The notes under the pieces are model-generated. The model ran no database searches. It saw only the letters and a list, made by a program, of their open reading frames with translations, and had not been told where the DNA came from. Below, one piece after another: positions 56,771 to 64,000 of a stretch of 64,000 nt of DNA. The translations under genes and the position numbers were made by a program. Origin of the DNA: Phenylobacterium sp. NIBR 498073 (GTDB lineage: Bacteria > Pseudomonadota > Alphaproteobacteria > Caulobacterales > Caulobacteraceae); assembly GCF_027286305.1 (NCBI RefSeq), contig NZ_CP114599.1, positions 3,195,001 to 3,259,000 of the forward strand, given 5' to 3'. How positions within the stretch are numbered: position 1 is the stretch's first letter; every line of letters begins with the position of its first letter.

Positions 56771-57661
56771 ATGAGCATCTCAGCCACATGCGCGACCATC
56801 CTCGGCGTGCTCGCCGCCGCCAAGGGCGGTGAGACCATCACGCTGAAAGGCGATTGCGCCAGGATCACGATCACGCGGAGCTATTCGCGGCCGGTGACCA
56901 TACAGGCTGACGGCGCCAAGGTTCGCGGCCTGGTCGTCACGGGGGGCCAGAACATCTCCTGGCGCGGCGGAGCCATTTCGGCGCCGCAGGGCCCGCATGG
57001 CTCCGGGCGCGACGGCTACGGCGTTCTCATCCGCGACGCCGCCAAGGTGTCGATCACCGGCGCGCTGATCACCAGCGCCAAGAAAGGCGTTGTGCTGGAC
57101 GGCGCCAGGGAGGTGACGCTCAACGACAATCGCTTCCAGCACTACGGCGAGGACGGGGTCATCGCGTCAAATACCAAGGGCCTGACGATCCTGCGGAACA
57201 CCTTTGCCGATCAGATCGGCAAGCCCACCCAGTGCAATGTGGCCGGCAAGATCACCCTCGGGGTCAAACGGCGCGACTGCGTCGCGCTCGGCGGCGCCTG
57301 GGTGGACGGCTACCACAACGACGCCGTGCAGATGCGCAACGGCGTCGCCGACGCCGTGATCGCCTACAATCGGGTCGAGGGCGAGACCCAGGGCCTCACC
57401 CAGATGGACAAGGACGGCGATGCGCCGCTTGAGAACATCCGGATCGAGTTCAACACCATACAAACCGACGGCTATCATCAGATCACCCTGGGCGACTGTA
57501 GGTCTTGTTCCATCCGCATGAACACCGTTCAGCGCGCCAAGGGCTCAACGAAGAAGGCGGTGATCCGCGCCCAGGCGGGCGCAATGGTCTGCGGCAACAC
57601 CGTGCCGGACATGCCCTCGAGCGCCGGGCCGCGTTGCAACGACGCGCCGGCGGCCAAGTAG
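56771..57661 (+). CDS. Right-handed beta-helix protein, compact form
   Basis: A 296-residue protein with short parallel-beta-helix rungs (AKVRGLVVTGGQNISWRGGA, DGVIASNTKGLTILRNTF). A polar patch YHNDAVQMRNGV occupies the place of the HPDAIQ motif in the larger helix proteins. There is no RTX region and no linker; the N-terminus has at best a weak signal peptide (ATCATILGVLAAAKG). It may act on polysaccharide in the periplasm or outside. It lies 50 bases after the second oxidoreductase, in the same direction. Confidence 0.75.
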   Translation: MSISATCATILGVLAAAKGGETITLKGDCARITITRSYSRPVTIQADGAKVRGLVVTGGQNISWRGGAISAPQGPHGSGRDGYGVLIRDAAKVSITGALITSAKKGVVLDGAREVTLNDNRFQHYGEDGVIASNTKGLTILRNTFADQIGKPTQCNVAGKITLGVKRRDCVALGGAWVDGYHNDAVQMRNGVADAVIAYNRVEGETQGLTQMDKDGDAPLENIRIEFNTIQTDGYHQITLGDCRSCSIRMNTVQRAKGSTKKAVIRAQAGAMVCGNTVPDMPSSAGPRCNDAPAAK

Positions 57662-57743
57662 GCTCAGCGCCGCGGATTGCGGGCGGAAAGCAGCGACCTC
57701 GACTGGAGACGCCCTCGCCGCCGGCACGCGCCCCTATGTCAGC

Positions 57744-58460
57744 GTGATCGTGCCGCACTATGACGACCTCGCGTCGTTGGATCGCTGTCTTGCGGCGCTG
57801 CAGGCCCAGTCCTATCCAGCCGAACGCTTCGAGGTCATCGTCGCCGACAACATGTCGCCTGTGGGCGCCGAGGCGGTCGCCCAGCTCATCGGCGATCGCG
57901 CCCGACTGGTCAGCGTGGCCGAACGCGGCGCGGGCCCTGCCCGCAACGGCGGCGTGGCGGCCGCTTCGGGCGAGATCTACGCCTTCACCGACAGCGACTG
58001 CATTCCCGACTCCGAATGGCTTGCGGAAGGCGTTTCGGCGCTGGCGCGCAGCGACTTCGTCGGCGGCGGCATGCGCGTACTGGTCGGCGACACGAGGCGC
58101 GTCACGGCCGCCGAGGCGCTCGAGCTCGTCTTCGCGTTCGACAACCAGGCGTATGTCGAGCGCAAAGGGTTCACGGTCACCGCCAACCTGTTCTGCCCGG
58201 CGGCGGTGTTCGCTCAGGTCGGTGATTTCCGAGTCGGGGTGTCGGAAGATATCGAGTGGTCCCACCGCGCCCGCGACACCGGCTTCCGCATCGGCTACGC
58301 GCCGGCCGCGCTGGTCGCCCATCCTGCTCGCCGCGACTGGCGCGAGTTGTCGGCCAAATGGCGGCGAGTCCATTCGGAGATCTTCGGCATCGTCACGGCG
58401 CGCCCACGCGGCCGTGGACGTTGGCTGGCCCGCAGCCTTTTGCTGCCGCTCTCGGCGCTA
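57744..58460 (+). pseudogene. GT2 glycosyltransferase truncated by an insertion sequence
   Basis: About 239 codons of a GT-A enzyme remain: IVPHYDDLASLDRCLAALQA, VIVADNMSPVGA, FTDSDCIPDSEWL, GVSEDIEWSHRARDTG. The reading frame then enters an IS481 element at 58461, which replaces about 55 residues of the C-terminus compared with the paralogue at 43949. The 5' end is also short: the conserved VS before VIVPHYDD is in frame but has no ordinary start codon, so GTG 57744 may not be the natural start. Confidence 0.75.
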
Positions 58461-59420
58461 GGTGTTTGGTCCCGAGGTCAAATGGACCAGGTCGAGCCTG
58501 AAGCGCTCCGGCGTCTCGACCCAGGCTTGGCAGATGGCTTCGTAGGGCGTGAGGCCGCGTAGGGTCTTCAGCCGCTTGGCGAAGCTGTAGGCGTCGAGGA
58601 AGGCGGCGAGGTGATCCTCGAGCTGCTGGTGGGTGTCGTAGTGGTGCCGCCGGACGGTAGCTTCCTTGAGGGTGCGGTTCATCCGCTCGACCTGGCCGCT
58701 GGTCCAGGGATGGTTGGGCTTGGTCAGGCGATGCTCGATGCCCAGCTCGTGGCATGTTCGGTCGAAAGGATGGCCGCGCCACATGGCCGTCGGGCCGGTT
58801 CGGTTCTTCGGCAGATCGGCGAACTGGATGCCGTTGTCCGTCAGCACGGTGTGGATCTGGCAGGGGACGGCTGCAAGGAGCTCTTCCAGGAACGCCCTGG
58901 CGGCCATGCCTGTGGCTCGCTTGACCAGTCGAGCGAAGGCGTACTTCGACGTCCGGTCCACGGCCACGAAGAGGTGCAGCTTGGCCTCCTCTGTGCGGAT
59001 TCGGCGATGTCGATGTGGAAATAGCCCAGCGGGTAGCGCTTGAACGTCTTCTTGGCAGCCTTATCGCCCAGGGTCCCGGGCAGCCGGCTGATGCCGTGTC
59101 GCTGGAAGCAGGCAGGGCTGAGCGGGTGAGGTGCGGGATCGTCGCCTGGAGCGCGTACAGGCAGTCGTCCAGCGGCAGCAGCGCGTGCTTGCGGAAGGCG
59201 ACCGCCACCGCCTCCTCTTCTGCGCTCATCACCGTCGAGCGAGGCGCCTTCGGTCCCCATCGGCGCGTCGTGGAGGAAGCTCCGCTTCCTCCACTTGGCT
59301 ACGGTCTTGCGTTTGAGGCCGTACCTGGCGGCTAGCTCTTTGAGCGGAGCCTTCGATCGCTGTATCGCCGCTCGGATGGCGTACGTGGTCGTGGCGCCGC
59401 CGTGGAGTATCTGGCCCATA
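58461..59420 (-). pseudogene. IS481-family transposase, frameshifted
   Basis: The transposase is spread over three frames. The N-terminal helix-turn-helix reads AAIQRSKAPLKELAARYGLK. The middle reads EEEAVAVAFRKHALLPLDDC. The catalytic part holds GYFHIDIAE, AVDRTSKYAFARLV, TVLTDNGIQFADLP and WTSGQVERMNRTLKEATV, matching the DDE core. The shifts fall near 59240, 59110 and 58995, each explained by a single-base change. The C-terminus (LTPYEAICQAW) is intact and ends at the left repeat. Confidence 0.85.
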
Positions 59421-59480
59421 GCTCCTCCCGATGTGAGCACTCAGCTAAGCTGAGTCCCCCACACACCAGGACTAAACACC
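58461..59480 (-). mobile_element. IS481-family element
   Basis: Ends GGTGTTTGGTCC (58461) and GGACTAAACACC (to 59480) form inverted repeats with one mismatch. No matching target duplication is seen in the flanks, and the two sides belong to different genes (a glycosyltransferase to the left and the polymerase-like gene to the right). A deletion or rearrangement after insertion is therefore likely. Confidence 0.85.
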
Positions 59481-61084
59481 TAGGCTCCGGTCCGAGCCGC
59501 TACGTCGGGATTCTCGCGGGTCGCGCGGTAGACCATCGCCGTGACAATACCCATCAGCATGAAGATCAGCGGGTGATTGTCCTGCTGGCTGAACACCGAC
59601 TTGATGACAATGAAGTTCACCAATGCGATGGCGGCGGGCATAAAGTAGCTAAGTTCGCCCTTGGGGGATCGGACCGCGTATTTCGCGGCATAATAGGTCG
59701 AGGCGACCAACATCCCGTAATAGACGACAAAACCGATCACGCCGTACTCTAGGCCGATAGTCAGATAGTAGGTGTCGATGGTCTGGATGCCGATCGGACT
59801 CAAGAAACCCAACGTGTCCCCGCCCGTCCCCGCGCCATGTCCCCAAGGCGCCTCGAGGATCTTGGGGATGCCCATTTCCCACTGCGTCCCGCGCGCCTCG
59901 GTGCTCGCCGCGCTGTCGCCGCCGCCCCAGACCATGTTGCGCAGCCGCCTGACAACCAGGGTCGCGGCGATGAACAGGGCGAAGATCGCCGGATACGCCA
60001 GCACGATGGCGGGCGCGAGCAGGCTGGCCTTGTCCGCCCGCCAGCGCAGCCAACTCCACAGTAGCAGATAGAGCATGAACGACAGCAGGAAGCCGACCAT
60101 CCCCAGCCGTGAATCGGTGACGATCACGATGTAGAGCATCAACGGCATGGTCGCCGCCGCGGCGATACGCGTGGCGAGGTTCTTCCCGAACATCACGAAG
60201 TGGAGGATGAACGGGGCGGTCAACGCCAAGAACTCCGCCAGGCCGAGCGGCGTGGAGAAGGTGCTTTGTACGCGGTACTGACCGGTCGCCGAGCGGGAGC
60301 TCCCGGTCAGCGAACGGATCACGCTTTCGTCTTCGATTTTTAGGAAGTTGGGCACATACGCGCCCCAGGACGGGCGGCTGACCTTGTACTCAAGAAGCCC
60401 CATCAGACAGGCGATGATCGTCACCGCCCAGAGGATCAGGGCCCAGCGGTGCACGCGCCCAGGCTTGAGAAACACGAACGCGCTGGCGAAGTAGATCGCA
60501 GTCCAGGTCAGCTGCGAGTTCAGGACCCGCTGGATCGAAAGGTCCTTCGAACTGGAGAAGGCGATCGTGACGACCTGGATCAGGACAAAGCCGGCCAGCA
60601 GCTTGTAGACCTGCGGTGTGGCGTTCAGCGAGTCCTTCATCTGCGTTCGGAAATCCGGCGACATCGAGTAGCTGATGATGAGCACCAGGGTCATCGGGAC
60701 GCCGACCAGCCGCATCAATGTTATCCAAGGCAGGCCCGGCAGCGCCACCGCCAGGTAATTCGGCCATAGGAACAGCACGATGAGGAAGGCGAAGCTGAGC
60801 CCGTACAGCGCTCCCGTCGGCGCAGTCTTGACGTCGGGCAGAGCCCAGACAGCGATCAGCGCAAGCAGAATGATCGGGATGACCAGCTGCTTGATCAGGA
60901 ACGGCGTGGTGAGCCCGTAGAAGAAACCGAAGAACAGGCAAAAGGCCATGAACGCGAGCAGGAGCACCGCCTGCACCATGCGCCCCGGCCCTGGACGAGT
61001 GTAGGGCCTCAGGATAATCGGCCGCGAACCCCGGCCGTTATTGTCGCTGCGCGCCCACATCGGGCCTCTCCCAGTCGTTTTCAA
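59480..61084 (-). CDS. O-antigen ligase / polymerase-like membrane protein
   Basis: A 534-residue inner-membrane protein with about 12 helices and one large periplasmic loop (about residues 380-450). The loop holds AAGTGGDTLGFLSPIG-like residues (GHGAGTGGDTLGFLS), which fits Wzy_C/WaaL-type O-antigen ligase or exopolysaccharide polymerase proteins. The TAG stop at 59480-59482 uses the last base of the IS481 element, so the natural C-terminus may have been altered. Starts at ATG 61084. Confidence 0.82.
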   Translation of the reverse strand: MKTTGRGPMWARSDNNGRGSRPIILRPYTRPGPGRMVQAVLLLAFMAFCLFFGFFYGLTTPFLIKQLVIPIILLALIAVWALPDVKTAPTGALYGLSFAFLIVLFLWPNYLAVALPGLPWITLMRLVGVPMTLVLIISYSMSPDFRTQMKDSLNATPQVYKLLAGFVLIQVVTIAFSSSKDLSIQRVLNSQLTWTAIYFASAFVFLKPGRVHRWALILWAVTIIACLMGLLEYKVSRPSWGAYVPNFLKIEDESVIRSLTGSSRSATGQYRVQSTFSTPLGLAEFLALTAPFILHFVMFGKNLATRIAAAATMPLMLYIVIVTDSRLGMVGFLLSFMLYLLLWSWLRWRADKASLLAPAIVLAYPAIFALFIAATLVVRRLRNMVWGGGDSAASTEARGTQWEMGIPKILEAPWGHGAGTGGDTLGFLSPIGIQTIDTYYLTIGLEYGVIGFVVYYGMLVASTYYAAKYAVRSPKGELSYFMPAAIALVNFIVIKSVFSQQDNHPLIFMLMGIVTAMVYRATRENPDVAARTGA

Positions 61085-61270
61085 TCGCCGGCCCGCAGGT
61101 GCGCCGAAGCTAGGCGTTCACAACCTGACGCTCATGAATTAACATTCCTATCAGCGCTCGCTAAGTCGCGACGGTGCGCGACGGCGGATTTCCGGCGCTG
61201 GGCTGAGGGGCGAGTTGCGCCCCAGATTTAAGCATTTCTTAGGTATGCCAGGGCCCCATCTGGTCCGGAC

Positions 61271-61287
61271 GGAGGCGGTACGCCTCC
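61271..61287. other. Short perfect hairpin upstream of the third beta-helix/RTX gene
   Basis: GGAGGCG and CGCCTCC face each other around GTA at 61271-61287, in the 299-base gap that otherwise contains no gene. It may be a regulatory or leader hairpin; no family match. Confidence 0.25.
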
Positions 61288-61383
61288 TGCGTCAATTTAG
61301 CCTCAGTGACCGCTGAGCTTCACACGCTATGGTCGGACGAGTTCAGCGGGGGCTGCGACCAGAATAGAGAAGACGCGAACCTC

Positions 61384-63000
61384 ATGGCCGATATCCTGTG
61401 CGCTAGCGCCACCGAACTTACCGCTGCACTTGGCGCGGCCAAGGCCGGCGACAGAATCCTCCTCGAGGCGGGAAACTACTCTAACGTTCAACTGAGGAAC
61501 CTCGTATTCGATGGCGAGGTGACGATAACGTCGAGGGATCCTGGCAATCCGGCGACCCTGACCGGACTTACGGTGACCAGCAGTCAGGGGCTGAACTTCA
61601 GCAACCTGCATATGGACTTCAGTTCGCCGTGGACGGTCTGGAATGCGCAGATCGTCAATTCCAAGAACATTACCCTGACCGGCCTCAATTTTCACGGGTC
61701 TCTGAACAACAACCCCGCTGACGACCAGAACGCGCTGCTGATCCGCAACAGCACCGGCGTCAAGGTGACCGGCTCGGAGTTCCAGGAGTTCTCCCACGCT
61801 GTCAGCTTGATGGGCGGCAGCGATGTGCGGGTCGAGAACAACAGCTTCCACGACTTGCGGTCGGACGGGGTGATGAGCGCCGGGACCTCGCGGGTCCAGG
61901 TCATCGGAAACGCTTTCACCGACTTCTTCCCGTCGAATGGCGATCACCCGGACGCCATCCAGTTCCTGACCCAAGGCACGACCGTCAAGGCGCAGGACAT
62001 CCTGGTCAGCGGCAACCTGATCACGCGCGGCGCCGGCGGCGTCGTCCAAGGCGTGTTCGTCACCGACCAGATCGGCATCGGCTATGAGGGGGTCACCATC
62101 GCCGCCAACGTCGTCGTCGGCGGGATGTACAACGGCATCATGGTGGCCGGCGCAAACAACGTGGTCATCGACGGCAACCTGGTGGCCTCGTATGGCGACC
62201 AGAGGTCTTGGATCCGCGTCACGGAATCGACCAACACCCAGCTCAGCAACAATCAGGCGCCGAGCTACGTCCTTGAATCTAACGTCAACCTGAGCCAGTC
62301 GGGGAACGCGGTCATCCCGGCGCTGACGGACAACGGAGCCAACGCGCTCGCCCACTGGATCAAGGGCGGCGACGGCGATGACCAGCTCAGCGCCCGGATC
62401 GACGGCGGCAGCCGGATCGAGGGCGGGGCCGGCAACGACATCATCACCGGCCGCGAGTACGCTGACTATCTGCGTGGCGGCGACGGCGCAGACAGCATCT
62501 CAGGCGGCGGCGGCTTCGACGACATCAACGGCAACACCGGCGACGACACGCTCCACGGCGGTGCAGGCGACGACTGGGTGGCCGGCGGACAACACAACGA
62601 CCTGCTGCTCGGCGGGGCGGGCTCCGACCTCGTGCTCGGAAATCTCGGCAACGACACGATTTACGGCGAAATCGGCGCAGACACCCTGCGCGGCGGCCAA
62701 AACAACGACGTCGTCATCGGCGGTGACGGCGACGACTGGCTGTCCGGGGACCTCGGCGACGACACCGTAACCGGCGGAGCCGGAGCCGATACCTTCCACA
62801 TCTTCGGCCAAGCCGGCCTTGACCTAGTCACCGACTTCAACCGAGCCGAAGGCGACCGCGTCTTCGTCGGCGACGGCGCCCGCTACACGGTGAGCCAGGT
62901 CGGCGGCGACGTCGTCATCGACCTCGTGGGCGGCGCGCGCATGGTCCTGGCCAATGTCCAGATGTCGTCGCTTTCCGACGGGTGGATCGTCTCGGCCTGA
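61384..63000 (+). CDS. Secreted beta-helix protein with RTX repeats, no long linker
   Basis: A 538-residue paralogue of the two minus-strand RTX proteins. The helix (about residues 1-330) has GDHPDAIQFLTQG, QGVFVTDQIGIG and GGMYNGIMV. A short neutral junction leads straight into RTX nonapeptides (GGDGADSISG, GGAGDDWVAG), and the C-terminus is a beta-strand unit (GARYTVSQVGGDVVIDLVGG). ATG 61384 is chosen over an open frame extending 26 codons upstream. Type I secretion is expected; no exporter is in the window. Confidence 0.87.
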   Translation: MADILCASATELTAALGAAKAGDRILLEAGNYSNVQLRNLVFDGEVTITSRDPGNPATLTGLTVTSSQGLNFSNLHMDFSSPWTVWNAQIVNSKNITLTGLNFHGSLNNNPADDQNALLIRNSTGVKVTGSEFQEFSHAVSLMGGSDVRVENNSFHDLRSDGVMSAGTSRVQVIGNAFTDFFPSNGDHPDAIQFLTQGTTVKAQDILVSGNLITRGAGGVVQGVFVTDQIGIGYEGVTIAANVVVGGMYNGIMVAGANNVVIDGNLVASYGDQRSWIRVTESTNTQLSNNQAPSYVLESNVNLSQSGNAVIPALTDNGANALAHWIKGGDGDDQLSARIDGGSRIEGGAGNDIITGREYADYLRGGDGADSISGGGGFDDINGNTGDDTLHGGAGDDWVAGGQHNDLLLGGAGSDLVLGNLGNDTIYGEIGADTLRGGQNNDVVIGGDGDDWLSGDLGDDTVTGGAGADTFHIFGQAGLDLVTDFNRAEGDRVFVGDGARYTVSQVGGDVVIDLVGGARMVLANVQMSSLSDGWIVSA

Positions 63001-63057
63001 CGTTCAGGCCGCAACGTCTGATAGGGTGGCGCTCCGTCGCAGCGAACGGAGCGCACC

Positions 63058-64000
63058 ATGCTGGAAATCCTGCTCTGGGCCCTCAGCGCGGACGCCGCGC
63101 CTAATCAAGCGCAGCACGCCGCGCCACCGCCCGAGCGCGTCGCCGAACTCAGACCGATCACGGTCCGTGACGCCCCAGCCCTGACCCTGGCGATGACCGC
63201 GGCCGGCCCTGGCGCGACCGTCGTTCTGGCGCCCGGCGACTACAGTCAGATCGCGCTCAGCGATCTCAGCTTCGCCACGCCGGTCACCCTGATCGCCCGG
63301 GATGCGCGAACCACCGGCTTCGTGCTGACCAACGTCGCAGGCCTGCGGATCATCGGCCTGGGCGTGGTGCTCGACCAGCCGGGCGCCGGCCGGCTCGCCG
63401 TGAACAACAGCCAGGATATCCAATTCAGCGAAGTGACAGCGCGCGGCCTGCGGACAGGCCAGGGCCTTGTCTTCACCAACTCGCGCAACGTGCGCGTGGA
63501 GAAGTCGTCCTTTTCAGGCTTTCGGAACGGGATCGTCCTCTCCGGCGGATCCGACGTGGCGATCGAGGGCAACACCTTCCGAGGGCTCGGGGCCGACGGC
63601 GTCACCAGCAATGGCGCCTCGCGGTTGCTGATCAAGGGCAACGACTTCGCCGACTTCGACCCGACGCCGGGAGCGCACCCAGACGCCATCCAGCTGTTCA
63701 GCCGCAACGCCACGGCCTCTGCCGAAGACATAACCATCGTCGACAACCGCATTCGCCGCGGCTCGGGCGGCATCATGCAGGGCATCTTCATAACCGACCA
63801 GACCGGAGCCCTGCCCTATCGCCGGGTGGTGATCCGCGACAATCTCATCGAGGGCTCGATGTACAACGGCATCGCCGTGGCGCACGCCGAGGACGTCGAA
63901 GTCTCGGGCAACACCGTCCAGCCCTACGAGGGCATGAACGCGCGCATCAGCCTCACCTACGTCACCCGCGGCCAGGTGTTCAAGAACCGCTACTGGAAGC
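63058..64000 (+). CDS. Beta-helix protein of the same family, partial
   Basis: Begins at ATG 63058 and is still open at the window end (314 codons seen). A short, weakly hydrophobic N-terminus (MLEILLWALSADA) may be a signal peptide. The helix then shows HPDAIQLFSRNA, GIMQGIFITDQTG and GSMYNGIAV, matching the three RTX-bearing paralogues rung for rung. No RTX repeat appears before the edge. It follows the RTX gene by 57 bases on the same strand. Confidence 0.85.
   Translation, partial: MLEILLWALSADAAPNQAQHAAPPPERVAELRPITVRDAPALTLAMTAAGPGATVVLAPGDYSQIALSDLSFATPVTLIARDARTTGFVLTNVAGLRIIGLGVVLDQPGAGRLAVNNSQDIQFSEVTARGLRTGQGLVFTNSRNVRVEKSSFSGFRNGIVLSGGSDVAIEGNTFRGLGADGVTSNGASRLLIKGNDFADFDPTPGAHPDAIQLFSRNATASAEDITIVDNRIRRGSGGIMQGIFITDQTGALPYRRVVIRDNLIEGSMYNGIAVAHAEDVEVSGNTVQPYEGMNARISLTYVTRGQVFKNRYWK

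Noticed and set aside
48430..64000. A type I secretion exporter for the RTX proteins
   Set aside because: No ABC exporter, membrane fusion or TolC-like gene is present here; it must be elsewhere in the genome.

Overview
This is a high-GC chromosomal window from an alphaproteobacterium, most likely of the Caulobacterales (Caulobacter/Phenylobacterium-like). That placement is inferred from gene content: DUF3126, a TorF/Gcw_chp porin, a PAS_5-type protein, a V-type exosortase, and GTG/TTG starts in a GC-rich background. The presence of minCDE argues against C. crescentus itself.

Positions 1-25500 are ordinary chromosome made of short, unrelated transcription units. They hold a decayed hypothetical gene, a CBS-pair protein, a rhomboid protease, an M16 peptidase, a VOC protein, a PAS protein, an aldo/keto reductase with a TetR regulator, a GMC oxidoreductase, a membrane histidine kinase and minCDE. 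They continue with succinate CoA-transferase, a crotonase, a gamma-carbonic-anhydrase-like protein, PhoH, DUF3126, a GH84 enzyme, an MFS transporter, CysE, NUDIX, a nitroreductase, QueF and an SDR. A structured, possibly transcribed intergenic region lies just before phoH.

Positions 25750-64000 form a large cell-surface polysaccharide region. It opens with a porin, a FlaA1/CapD-type dehydratase, a UDP-glucuronate-4-epimerase-like enzyme, a TviB-like nucleotide-sugar dehydrogenase and an AGE-family epimerase. The core is a minus-strand operon-like run read from 41.8 kb down to 33.2 kb: outer-membrane beta-barrel, OPX export protein, Wzz-type chain-length protein, a bacterial tyrosine-kinase-like ATPase whose P-loop lysine is replaced by cysteine, exosortase V, EpsI, polysaccharide pyruvyl transferase and a flippase. 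Further on come two adjacent GT2 enzymes in a visibly less GC-rich stretch, a fused Alg14/Alg13-type glycosyltransferase, an acyltransferase, two Gfo/Idh/MocA oxidoreductases, a third GT2 that is truncated, and an O-antigen-ligase/polymerase-like membrane protein.

Five right-handed beta-helix proteins are interleaved with these genes. Four share one recognisable helix domain with HPDAIQ, QG(I/V)F(I/V)TDQ and MYNGI motifs, attached to different tails: two with linker plus RTX, one with RTX and no long linker, and one with no RTX region before the window edge. The proposal is that this is a polysaccharide synthesis/export locus with its own set of secreted polysaccharide-acting or polysaccharide-binding beta-helix proteins. 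That is inference.

Three insertion sequences have remodelled the region: an IS110/IS1111-family element with 119-bp terminal inverted repeats, an IS3-family element and an IS481-family element. All three carry disabling changes in the transposase, and they lie beside truncated glycosyltransferase and acetyltransferase genes. Several lesions are single-base indels, often in short G-runs, so sequencing or assembly error must be excluded before they are called real pseudogenes.
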